The notes beneath the pieces are model-generated. The model saw only the letters and a program-made list of their open reading frames with translations, did no database searches and was not told where the DNA came from. From Flectonema sp. DT1601 (Eukaryota > Euglenozoa > Diplonemea > Diplonemida > Diplonemidae): 64,000 nucleotides of DNA. Shown piece by piece: positions 1 to 9,079 of the stretch (positions within the stretch are counted from its first letter, which is position 1; every line of letters starts with the position of its first letter). Made by a program: the position numbers and the translations under genes. Where the stretch lies: the NCBI GenBank assembly GCA_964019425.1, contig OZ025796.1, positions 1,116,001 to 1,180,000 of the forward strand, written 5' to 3'.

Positions 1-3000
1 CAGAGTGAACTTATCATCTTCAGAAGAAATACTTTCCTCTTCATCCTCAAGTAAGACCTGATTGACAGTTCTCTTCTTTAGAGAACTTGGTGGAGCTGAG
101 CTCGTCTTTCCCTTTTCTTTTTGAGATGATGTGATCGTTGTTTTTCCTTTCTTCGCTGTTGGTGTCTTTACTCGTTTTTTCATTGGTTGGTCTTCCTCGT
201 CTGATTCTTGTTCCGCTGCTGGTTTTACTTTAACTCTTCCTTTTGTACCGCCAGCAGTTTTTTTATTACTTTTCTTAGGAGCAGCATCTTGAGAATCAGG
301 CAGAACCTCCCCAGCTCGTTTCATTAGCTGGCGGATGAATGCCAGAGCTGGTTCGGAATTTTCGTATTCCCGACTGCGGACAATTGTTAATAATCTTTTT
401 GTGGCTGGAACAGATAAGAATCTGATGAATGGAATCACAGCATACAGTACAAAGTGGAAATCACGATTGTCAGCTGCCATGCTTTCAATTTTTGTTAATA
501 ATTTAACAACCCCTTCTTTATTACTGCTGAAGGAATTACAAAGAGCTAGTCTTTTCGATAGTTCCAAAAGTACCTGTTCGCAGTCTTCTGCATCAGGAGA
601 ATCGTCATCGTGGGCGATCTTCAGTCGATGATGTGCCAACTGGATTGCATCAACCTCGTGGGTCCAGGCAACGTCAAATATTGATAAGTGAGAATGAAGT
701 GATTTGACTAAGTCTTGTCCTTTTTGATGAAGAAATGGCCATTTAATGTACAACTCAGCTACCCATCTATCGTTTAATAATCCTAAAGGTATTAGTCTGA
801 TCATTCCCATTAGAAAACATTCTACTTCAGACTGTCGAAGTGTATTCTCAGCTTCTGTTATGACTTTGTCGTGGTGTGGGAAGTCAACAACAACTTCAGA
901 GAATGTTGATACAAATAATCTCTGGACATCATCATCTGGTGGACTTAACAATTCACTACAACATCCGAGTGGCCATAATATTGAAAGGGACTTGAATACA
1001 ATTTTACGAATTTCGAGGGATGCCCTGTCGAGAAGTTCGTACATCGGCAATACGATTCCAAGGAAATCCTGTCTCAGATCAAAACTATCGTCGTTTAACG
1101 CGAGACTTCTGTGTGATCGTAAGACTAGTGAATCAGTTGATGAGGTTAGTATGTGAGAACATTCTTTGTGATTTTCAAGAGTCTCACTGTCACTGAAAGC
1201 TAACATTAATTGAGTCCATATCGTGTCAGTAATATCCATCCCGCAGTCTAATGCGATCGCAATTCTTAACCAAATCTTCTTCTTGCTGTTGGTGTTTGGA
1301 ATCGCCTTCTTCAGAGTAGTTACGACATCTGTCCAACTTTCTTCACACTTTTCTTGTAAATCGTGTTTTGATTTAATTAGGTGTCTGAATGCACATGTTC
1401 CTGCTGTGATTGTATCCTCATCAGTTGACTTTAAAACAACTTTCTGACAACACTCCAACAGCGTGTCCAACTTGTCTTCTTGTTTCTTACCTCCTCTACT
1501 CCAAGAGTCAGCAGAGAGTAGCTGAACCATCTGAAGAAGACATCTTTCACTTTGAGGATCAGCTAAAGTCTTAACGAGCATGTCAGTAATAAAAGTTGGA
1601 AGGTACTCTTCGAGTCTCTTTTTGATACTGACCCAGGAAGCATCGACTTCTTTACGTTTTGATTTAGGAGCGAGAGCTGGAGCATGGTCACCCGGAATTT
1701 TTAAATTCAACTTTCCCGATGCACGCTTCACAATAGCAAGTAGTAGCTGAAGTGCTGATTGAGTAATTGCGAGGTCTGAAGTGTCATCGTCATCAACTTG
1801 GAGAAGTTCTTTTGGATTATCTGAGAGAGCGATTTCTGCAATGCGATCGAAGTGTTTAAATTGTCTTTCAGCTCCGTGATAAGTGAGTGAGTCAACCATC
1901 GCATCCGCTGAAGCAGCAGACTCAGTTCCCTGCAACCAAATCAACATCAAATCCAATTGAGTGTGAGAACTCTCTTTTGGAGTTGGTTTAGTGTCTCCAC
2001 CTACTTCATGACCAAGACGAGTGTACGTTCGATCTTTTAAAATTAATTTAAATAATCCTCCCGCTGCTTGTCTAATTCCTAATTTCTCATCTCTCACAAG
2101 TTCTAATAGCCCAGCATGAATATCAGGTTGAAATACTTCCTCACGAGAAGTACATCCGTTGTATATTAATTTACCACATAATAACACCGCAGCCTGTGAT
2201 ACCGAAACGTTCGAGTCAAAAGTCATTTGTTGAATTCGAGCTTTGTATCTTTCTGTGAAGGGTCTCATTCTAACGTGAGAGTCGTCGAGGGAATATATTT
2301 TCTCAAGTGACTGTACAGCTGCAAGACGAACAGAATCGTCTTTGTCATAAAGCAACCATCCAAATGATCTCGTGTATGAAAAGTCATAAAAGAATGACGG
2401 GAATGCTTCAGTCCATTCACTCAGATACTGAAGTGTCACTGCTCTCAGTTCTGGGATCACATCTCTAAACCTCTGAAGACAACTTGCGCTTACTGCTTCA
2501 GTGATTAGCGATGTTAAAGTGTTTAGTTTGTTTTGAATTTCAGTCTTCTTCTTCTTGCTTTCACCTTTCTTTTTTCCATTCGTAATTTGACTTAATAAAT
2601 CATGAAGTTTCTTAGCATTGGTGACCATGACAGATACTAAATTATAAACAGCTACCATAGACTGATGTCGAAAAGATCTGACTTTTGATAAACTTAATCC
2701 GCATATCCACTTTAGAAGAATTTGAATGAAATCCGATTCGTAAATTGAATCGTTCGCAATCGCTGCGGAGGCAATTTCTTTCCAAAATTTAGGGTAGCTG
2801 ACTCGAAACCTTTTCCATTTCTTATCCCTTGATATCAACGGATATCTTTCTGCAACATGGTCAGGTACTAGTTCAGAGAGTTCCTTAAGAACGGTGTCAA
2901 TATCATTCGCTTTAACTTGCCAATTATCAATTCTTCCTTCAACACCACACGATGATAGAATAAGATTCATCAAGACCGTTATAATTTCATGGTTATCTTC

Positions 3001-3150
3001 TATTGATGTTTCAACTAATTGTTGTACTTCAGGACGAATACTTCTTCCTTCTTCAATTAGGACTGCCATCAGATTTAAGTCACCATTTGATTCTCTCGTT
3101 TGCTTCTTCTTTCCGCCACCTTTTTTCTTAGGTGATGGTTTTCCAGGCAT
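1..3150 (-). CDS. SCC3: Cohesin subunit Scc3/STAG/SA, C-terminus beyond window
   Basis: The frame is open for all 1,050 codons from the ATG at 3150 to base 1, with no intron and no stop, so the C-terminus lies outside the window. The family contacts the Scc1 kleisin and DNA and helps load and release the cohesin ring in the nucleus. A lysine-rich N-terminus is followed by a STAG-like segment (about residues 90-160, containing SKVRSFRHQS). The stromalin conservative domain lies at about 225-290 (FRDVIPELRAVTLQYLSEW, then GWLLYDKDDSVRLAAVQSL). HEAT-like helices follow to about residue 970, and a low-complexity acidic/basic tail (runs of E and K) ends the visible part, as in other SA proteins. 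A CTCAG followed by GT lies just upstream of the ATG and could be a 5'UTR splice site. The family assignment rests on the conserved domain order; no paralogue can be distinguished. Confidence 0.9.
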   Translation of the reverse strand, partial: MPGKPSPKKKGGGKKKQTRESNGDLNLMAVLIEEGRSIRPEVQQLVETSIEDNHEIITVLMNLILSSCGVEGRIDNWQVKANDIDTVLKELSELVPDHVAERYPLISRDKKWKRFRVSYPKFWKEIASAAIANDSIYESDFIQILLKWICGLSLSKVRSFRHQSMVAVYNLVSVMVTNAKKLHDLLSQITNGKKKGESKKKKTEIQNKLNTLTSLITEAVSASCLQRFRDVIPELRAVTLQYLSEWTEAFPSFFYDFSYTRSFGWLLYDKDDSVRLAAVQSLEKIYSLDDSHVRMRPFTERYKARIQQMTFDSNVSVSQAAVLLCGKLIYNGCTSREEVFQPDIHAGLLELVRDEKLGIRQAAGGLFKLILKDRTYTRLGHEVGGDTKPTPKESSHTQLDLMLIWLQGTESAASADAMVDSLTYHGAERQFKHFDRIAEIALSDNPKELLQVDDDDTSDLAITQSALQLLLAIVKRASGKLNLKIPGDHAPALAPKSKRKEVDASWVSIKKRLEEYLPTFITDMLVKTLADPQSERCLLQMVQLLSADSWSRGGKKQEDKLDTLLECCQKVVLKSTDEDTITAGTCAFRHLIKSKHDLQEKCEESWTDVVTTLKKAIPNTNSKKKIWLRIAIALDCGMDITDTIWTQLMLAFSDSETLENHKECSHILTSSTDSLVLRSHRSLALNDDSFDLRQDFLGIVLPMYELLDRASLEIRKIVFKSLSILWPLGCCSELLSPPDDDVQRLFVSTFSEVVVDFPHHDKVITEAENTLRQSEVECFLMGMIRLIPLGLLNDRWVAELYIKWPFLHQKGQDLVKSLHSHLSIFDVAWTHEVDAIQLAHHRLKIAHDDDSPDAEDCEQVLLELSKRLALCNSFSSNKEGVVKLLTKIESMAADNRDFHFVLYAVIPFIRFLSVPATKRLLTIVRSREYENSEPALAFIRQLMKRAGEVLPDSQDAAPKKSNKKTAGGTKGRVKVKPAAEQESDEEDQPMKKRVKTPTAKKGKTTITSSQKEKGKTSSAPPSSLKKRTVNQVLLEDEEESISSEDDKFTL

Positions 3151-3243
3151 CTTATAAATCGACCTGAGGAAGGAGTTTAAGAATTTTTTTTAAAAAAAAA
3201 AAAGAACGTTGGCAGATAGACAGGATGTGTAAATAAAACTGCT

Positions 3244-3275
<32 letters not shown>

Positions 3276-3435
3276 CAGGTTGTAGACTGTAAGAAAGAAA
3301 TTAAACTTTTCAAGAGGGGAAAAAAAAAAAAACACAAAAAAGTTTCCATTAAGTATCTTCACTTGTGTATGTGATAAAAAATTAAAAAGAGAGACATGGC
3401 TCAGACTGGTAACAGCAGAGACTCTAAAAGGGATG
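3151..3435. other. Intergenic spacer with long A/T homopolymers
   Basis: This gap holds an A run near 3,190, a T run of about 30 at 3,246-3,275 and an A run near 3,320. I see no coding signal. The short frame read through it encodes only poly-lysine and poly-phenylalanine. Confidence 0.6.
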
Positions 3436-4884
3436 CTAAATAATAATTTCAAAAGTAATATTAATATCTATACCGAGATCGCTGATCCATTTTGTTATGA
3501 ATTGAGGTGCAACCGAAGTTGTTCCTCTTGACCTTGCGATGACCGCCGGTCCAATAGAGATTACCCAGCAATCATTACCTCGAGTTAGATGGATGCCAGG
3601 GTCAATTGATTCCCAGCAACAGAATGAAGGAAGTTTGATAAACTGAACTGGTTTTTCTGGCCAAAGATCACAAGAATTGACTTTAAAATTAGGAAATTGA
3701 AACCAATGCCATTTCTGTGAGAGAAACAGTCGATCTCTGTGAGCAATCTTTAAACGATTTAATAGAATAACTGACGTCGTAAATCCTGTTTGAGATCGAA
3801 GTGAGTCGCAGTCTTGAGACCTTCGATCAACTGAAACAGCTTCTGAATTATGAATGATGTCAGTCGACGCCGGGAGAGTATTTATAATTTCATGATTAGG
3901 AGGAGGTACTCTCGCTAGCGTTGGTTTTACTGGTGTTTCACAACCAGAAACGACATCTTTGTTAGTACCTCGTCTGCTAGTTTGAAGCGTCTTTTCAATC
4001 AGCTGTGCAGGTGGTGGCAAAGATCCAATAGTTTGCCTGTCGATACTCACTTCAGTTCTGATCGATTCGGTTTTGAAATCTTCACTGTGATCATCAAGAG
4101 GTAAGCAACAACCTACTGTACCAGAAGTTGGATATATTATGTTTTCATTACTATTTAATACTACCTGATCTTCAACAAGTCTTTTATTGACGTCGATTGT
4201 GTTTATCTCTGAGGAGGTGATATCGTTATTTATGAAATCTGTTTGAGTTCGAGAATGTACCTTCTTCTGTTTAGATTGATAAATAATATTCAAAACAGAA
4301 CCAATCCCCGTCCACTTGTTATAATATTCTCTAATAAGTGAATGATCACAATAACGAGATATTATTGTTATCGATGAGGATAGTTGTTGGAGTCGACGAC
4401 CAGCTCGTTTTCTTCCTGGAAGGAGATTGCAAACAGCTCCTTCAGCCTGTCTTGCCTTGTGTAGCATCGAAACGATAACTCGATAGGCATCTGATATGAT
4501 CTTCCGTTGTGTTTCTTCCACTTCCAGAATGATGAATAAATCAGATTTCAATCGAAACCTCCAACGAGGTTTTTTAACCGTCTGTTTTGTTATGAAATTA
4601 TGAGAATTGTCCTGCGAGTTGTAAAAATAACTTCTAACAGGCGCAGTCCCTGTTGATTGTTGCATGGTAACATTTCTTATTGAGTGAGTTACAGGAAGTG
4701 GTGGTGGAGAAGGCGACGATCCTTTATTGTTATTCATCTTTATAATTTGAATTGATCTCTTTTTTCTTGGATACCATCCTCGATAATGATTACGAACGGG
4801 AGCACTACTAGGACGCTGAATCCAACCACCACCTCCTTCTGTTAGGTCATCACACCAGGCACCTGGTCCATCAACTTCAGACAT
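3436..4884 (-). CDS. Unrecognised 482-aa basic protein
   Basis: This is an uninterrupted frame from ATG at 4884 to TAG, on the same strand as both neighbours. I do not recognise the family. Residues 1-50 are glycine/proline-rich with arginine clusters. Residues about 100-200 are predicted helical and rich in K/R (RWRFRLKSD; GRKRAGRRLQQLSSS). The middle, about 215-380, is low in hydrophobic residues and probably disordered. The last about 110 residues look folded (KWHWFQFPNF, then LWPEKPVQFIKLPSF, then GIHLTRGNDCWVISIGPAVI). No signal peptide or membrane span is visible. Length, composition and in-line position support a real gene; function is unknown. It could be a fast-evolving chromatin or nucleic-acid-binding protein, but that is only a guess from the basic patches. 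Confidence 0.6.
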   Translation of the reverse strand: MSEVDGPGAWCDDLTEGGGGWIQRPSSAPVRNHYRGWYPRKKRSIQIIKMNNNKGSSPSPPPLPVTHSIRNVTMQQSTGTAPVRSYFYNSQDNSHNFITKQTVKKPRWRFRLKSDLFIILEVEETQRKIISDAYRVIVSMLHKARQAEGAVCNLLPGRKRAGRRLQQLSSSITIISRYCDHSLIREYYNKWTGIGSVLNIIYQSKQKKVHSRTQTDFINNDITSSEINTIDVNKRLVEDQVVLNSNENIIYPTSGTVGCCLPLDDHSEDFKTESIRTEVSIDRQTIGSLPPPAQLIEKTLQTSRRGTNKDVVSGCETPVKPTLARVPPPNHEIINTLPASTDIIHNSEAVSVDRRSQDCDSLRSQTGFTTSVILLNRLKIAHRDRLFLSQKWHWFQFPNFKVNSCDLWPEKPVQFIKLPSFCCWESIDPGIHLTRGNDCWVISIGPAVIARSRGTTSVAPQFITKWISDLGIDINITFEIII

Positions 4885-6210
4885 TACGTAACATAAAATA
4901 ATTGCTTCCTATTTTTTTAAATAAAATAACAAAACGAATCAACTATTTCAATCACAGTATTCATAGGGTTCATTTACGTGTATATCTTTTGGTGCTTTTT
5001 TTTTTTTTTTTTTTTCGATTTTTTTTTTTTTTTTCTTTTTGTATTTTCCAAGCAGAAGTTGAATAGTACGCCGCATGGATTTTATTTTTTTTTGTTGTTT
5101 TTTTCTCGCCTCAGCTCGCCTCATATCACTCATGATGTCCTGTGAGTGATACCGTGCGACAAGACGTGTTTGTTTTTTTTTGTTTTCCTGTATTATTCTC
5201 ATTGTGGTGTTCCAATACCAGTGAGGCTCTCTCCACAACACTATTCAGGTCGGTGAAGTGGGTTTTTTTTCTTTGAGCTCGATTCTCACTAAATATGGCA
5301 CTGAGAAACACAACCTCTGAAGTTTGTTGCTGCTGGTGGAGGTGGCGGTGGTGGCGCGACAGGAGCTGGCTTCGGCTTTACGACAGGTGCGCAGTAGTGC
5401 CAAGCTCCAAGTGCATTCTAGTTGTGTTATTTTTTTCTTTTTTTTGCAAACATTAAAAACATGAACAGAACGAGAAGAATAAACAACATACAAGGTTACT
5501 CTTTACTCCCTTAATAGAGCTAGCGTCAAAGCAAGCTTCAATAGGCATTGTTGGTGTGTAGTGTAATGTGTGTAATGCTTATTGAAAGAAAGAGAATTCT
5601 AAGAAGGCCTAACAACAAAAAGAGGGATCGAGAAAGGTTAGTAAAAAAGGATATTGCGGCAGCACGCTTACAATGAAAAGAAAAATATTCTCCACAGTCA
5701 CTTACGCTCTCAGAGTGTGACAATGCTGTCCTGCTACGTATGGTGAGGAGGAGGTTGTTCTTCTTTTTTTTCTTTTTGGTCGCCACACAACAATCCTTCT
5801 TAAGTTTGCTCGCACAATGCTTTGATTTGTTATTTGAAAAAAAAATCAAGCAAAAAAAATAATAATAATAAAATATGTCAAAGAGCTGGTTAATGCATCC
5901 TTTCAGGAAAAAAAAAAAAACGGATCTTTCCTAAGAAATACAAAAAACTTGCAGCGTGAAGTATGAAGGTCAAGAAGTAGTCTTTTTTTTTCTATTCTTT
6001 TTTTTTGAATACTAACGGTCGTAAAAAAAAGTCAGTAAATGAAAATATTACCAACGAGTAATCATTCAACCAAAACTAAGTAAGTAGAAGTTTGGTTTGA
6101 ATGAGTTACAAAATACTTAAAATAGAGAAGGGGAAAAAGAAAAGAAAAAACACAAATTCCACAGCGGCATTTTTTGGTTGAGAAAACTAGTAAACTCAAT
6201 CTTTGGGTTG
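4885..6210. other. Long intergenic gap, possible small spliced gene
   Basis: The gap is rich in A/T homopolymers (4,998-5,034, 5,090-5,110, 5,760-5,780). No long frame crosses it. A GC-richer island at about 5,110-5,420 and a good minus-strand donor (GTAAGTGA) near 5,707 suggest a small intron-containing gene on the minus strand. The best exon is listed separately. From 5,850 to 6,210 I see nothing beyond AT-rich DNA. Confidence 0.4.
5315..5417 (-). CDS. Candidate proline-rich exon of an unresolved gene
   Basis: The minus strand reads CTAG then a 103-bp open segment, then AG followed by GTTGTG. It encodes a segment with WHYCAP, VVKPKPAPVAP and seven prolines ending in AATNF. The segment is far more GC-rich than its surroundings, and its composition is like a disordered proline-rich linker. 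A plausible upstream exon ends at the GTAAGT donor near 5,707 in a compatible phase. A plausible downstream exon (TDLNSVVERASLVLEHHNE) lies near 5,190-5,280. The start, the stop and the full exon chain are not resolved, so this may instead be a decayed gene. Confidence 0.3.
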
Positions 6211-8796
6211 CTACTCAAATGAATGAGTAAAGGCTGCAAACATCAAACCAACTGACAGAAGAACACCTCCAACAGTAATTGCTGGGAGATCGCGGTTAAT
6301 AAATTGCTTTGCCTTTGTTAGTTTATCTTCGAACTTTTTAAAACAGGCAGCCACAGCTGTGGCATCCGTATCAGTGTCGCCTTCCTTTTCAACTCGTATC
6401 TGACCGAATTGAGGCTTTGGAAAGGTCACATCAATCTGAGGGATGTTCCAACATCCATCCCAACTAGCGTGTCCTAAGACTGATGCTCTTGATGTGGTAT
6501 TTAAAATAAATTCTCTCACCCTGACAGTGTGATTGCGACTTCCTTCACCCCAAACCTCTTCAAAGGTGTCATAACCTGACAGCATACTGCATGACTCCCC
6601 CCATGGAAGAGTTGCCAAATCTTTAAAACAGTCTTCATTTGCAGTGTGCCTCTCCGTAACATCGGCATACCAGTCTTGTGGGTTCATTTTTTCAACATTT
6701 TCACAATACGAATTACACCCATTAAGTGATATCTTTCCTTTAACCAACACGCCTTGAAGGAGGAGAGGAAGCTGTCGCTGTGTCTCTGCCATTAAAACTG
6801 ATTGACGTATCCATTTACCATCTTTGTTCTGTGTCTCAAAAACAGCATCTAAGTAACAAGAGTAAGCGAGACACTTTGATTTCGTAATTGGGCTTGTTAT
6901 AATCTTTGATCCGGGGTATGGAGTGAGTGGACCTGATCGCGCAGTTAGTTCAATCGGCTTTTCGTCATCTTCTTTTCTATCATCATCATCATCACTTGGA
7001 CGTAATTTCATATATAAAGGATCGTTAGTTGTTTTCCAAACTTTTCCATCTTCGAATGAAACGTCTGCTGACTGTTTTGGAACTTTTAAATCTTTTATGA
7101 GATTCCACATCTCCGTAGTTTTGTTCAATTCTTTGAGACCCGACTCCTTCCAAGTTGGAATTATTAATTTCTTTAGAAGAACAGCTGTTCCAATAGAAGA
7201 CAAGAAGAACACTCCTGAATACCAATTAGTTGTAAAGGATCCCAATGAAGAATCTTGAATGTAGGTAACTAAGTGTCCCAGAATAGCAACGGCATTGCTT
7301 CCTAAGTAAAAAACACCTCCGACGAGACCCATGCTAAATATAACTGCGATGAATGCTTTGGTATCTTCAAGTCGTTGTTGGAATTTAGAAAGTGGTCTCC
7401 AAGTTCTTCTTTGAATGTCTCTCTTAGAAACAAGATCCTTGTAGAGATCAGTAAACTGACTTTCAGTCGTGTTTAAGAAAGTTTTGTAAGGAACTTGTTC
7501 TAATGTAGTCAACGAGTCAAACCATTCTAACGACATCTGACGAAGTAATCTCCGAACAACTCCCTTCGCATAACTAATTTGATAATCTTCAATCTTCATC
7601 TCCTTACAGTTATCAATAAAAATATCGATCGGATATTTCCCATTATTATCTTTGAGCATACAGGTGTCAGAGATTACCTTAATAGCGAGCATTGCATCTA
7701 AAACTGAACCAGCTGAAGTAACAGCATCGGATTTAATATGTTGTAAGAAACAGTGCAAGATCGATCCCCCAACATAGAATGTCGATGGTGTTTCTTCGAT
7801 TGAGTGGATGGTTGGTTGCCATTTTAGAAGACTATTTTCAACTCCCGGCAGCTCTCCGGTACTCATTTCTGGTCCAAAATCATTAATAATAACTTCTTGG
7901 AAAGTTTTAAACCACCTCAGCGGTGGTGTTGCCTTCAAGTACTCGTCGTTTATCAACGTGTTGATCATTTCTCTTGACTCTGACGTCGATCTGTTTAATT
8001 CAATTTTAAATATTTTTGGAACAGCCCTAAACAGAGTTGTTAAAATACGACAACCACTATGACTCCAGTATTTATTAGTTTTATCAATAGGGAGAATACT
8101 TTGAATAAGTGAAGTGTTAAACAACTCACTAGGATTAAAGTCCCATCTACAGTCATCATCATCATCAGCAGACTTACAACAACTGTAACACGATGGTGAT
8201 TGATGAACTTCGAGTAATGTTTTTATAATTTCATAATTGTCAATATCACTGTTCTTCTTTGGGTTAGATCTCTCTAGTGCCATGTGAATCGGGTACAATC
8301 CGACACGTTGGTGTTCTTGATTTGGAATCTTTATTTTAATTTCCGAATTATGAACCAGAACAGCCTCAGGTTGACTCTTTACAATAATTTTAATGGTGTC
8401 TTGATGTACACAATCATTATGACATGCGATCATCAAAGGAGTGCATCCGTCACCATCTTGCAATAGGAGAAGAGTTGACTGTTCAGTTTTTGTGTGTTTT
8501 TTCTCTTCTTCCAATACAAGCCGAAGGATTTCTCTTGCAACGTCGTCTCTGTAACGATTCTTAACCGATCGGTTGCTTTTAAATAAATTACAAAGGAAGT
8601 TCTCTTTACTGTTTGTTATGTATGTAAGTCCCTCAATTCCAACCACCGATAGTTTTTCTTTAAATTCCTCGACCGATAATTCCTTCTTTCCACTTTCAAC
8701 AAATTCTGCCGCTGCAGAAGTGTCTTTCGGGAAGAGTGCACCAAATACTCCGCTGGCGGCATCATAAAGGTTTCTTTTTTGTTTTATCGATGTCAT
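6211..8796 (-). CDS. Ankyrin-repeat membrane protein with GIDE-like domain
   Basis: I chose the ATG at 8796 (MTSIKQKRN), giving 861 aa. The frame continues 140 codons upstream, but that part is low-complexity and overlaps the next gene. Ankyrin-like units are seen at about residues 115-215 (DGDGCTPLMIACHND, then VGLYPIHMALE) and again around 370-440 (GSILHCFLQH, then NGKYPIDIFI). Two hydrophobic spans follow at about 490-520 and 530-555 (GVFFLSSIGTAVLLKKLII). The region from about 620 to 820 resembles the GIDE domain of MULAN/MAPL E3 ligases: SPITKSKCLAYSCYLDAVF, then VREFILNTTSRASVLGHAS. A final hydrophobic span (AITVGGVLLSVGLMFAAF) ends the protein, and no RING follows it. I infer an organelle-membrane protein, by analogy with mitochondrial/peroxisomal MULAN. 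The ankyrin-GIDE combination is unusual. Ligase activity is not supported. Confidence 0.65.
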   Translation of the reverse strand: MTSIKQKRNLYDAASGVFGALFPKDTSAAAEFVESGKKELSVEEFKEKLSVVGIEGLTYITNSKENFLCNLFKSNRSVKNRYRDDVAREILRLVLEEEKKHTKTEQSTLLLLQDGDGCTPLMIACHNDCVHQDTIKIIVKSQPEAVLVHNSEIKIKIPNQEHQRVGLYPIHMALERSNPKKNSDIDNYEIIKTLLEVHQSPSCYSCCKSADDDDDCRWDFNPSELFNTSLIQSILPIDKTNKYWSHSGCRILTTLFRAVPKIFKIELNRSTSESREMINTLINDEYLKATPPLRWFKTFQEVIINDFGPEMSTGELPGVENSLLKWQPTIHSIEETPSTFYVGGSILHCFLQHIKSDAVTSAGSVLDAMLAIKVISDTCMLKDNNGKYPIDIFIDNCKEMKIEDYQISYAKGVVRRLLRQMSLEWFDSLTTLEQVPYKTFLNTTESQFTDLYKDLVSKRDIQRRTWRPLSKFQQRLEDTKAFIAVIFSMGLVGGVFYLGSNAVAILGHLVTYIQDSSLGSFTTNWYSGVFFLSSIGTAVLLKKLIIPTWKESGLKELNKTTEMWNLIKDLKVPKQSADVSFEDGKVWKTTNDPLYMKLRPSDDDDDRKEDDEKPIELTARSGPLTPYPGSKIITSPITKSKCLAYSCYLDAVFETQNKDGKWIRQSVLMAETQRQLPLLLQGVLVKGKISLNGCNSYCENVEKMNPQDWYADVTERHTANEDCFKDLATLPWGESCSMLSGYDTFEEVWGEGSRNHTVRVREFILNTTSRASVLGHASWDGCWNIPQIDVTFPKPQFGQIRVEKEGDTDTDATAVAACFKKFEDKLTKAKQFINRDLPAITVGGVLLSVGLMFAAFTHSFE

Positions 8797-9079
8797 TGTT
8801 GTTTGTTTTGCTTTTTTTCTTTTTTTTTTTTTTCTACAAAAAAAATAAATTATGAAAATAAACAAAACAAAAACTCCGTCAGCTGACTCACCCAATGGAG
8901 AATTCGATAAAAGATTATTATTCTTTTTTTTTTTGATGAAATCAGGGAAGTCAAAACTTCTGAGAAGCTCACGGGGAGTAACAGTAATGCAGTACAACAA
9001 CAGTGAGACTCTCACAGGCGAGAAGACGTAAGTTAACCAGAAATGACGACCCAGTCCAACCGCATGATTTATTAATTTT

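Noticed and set aside
335-1447. Plus-strand frames over the SCC3 gene
   Set aside because: They are antisense shadows of a 1,050-codon frame with a clear family match.
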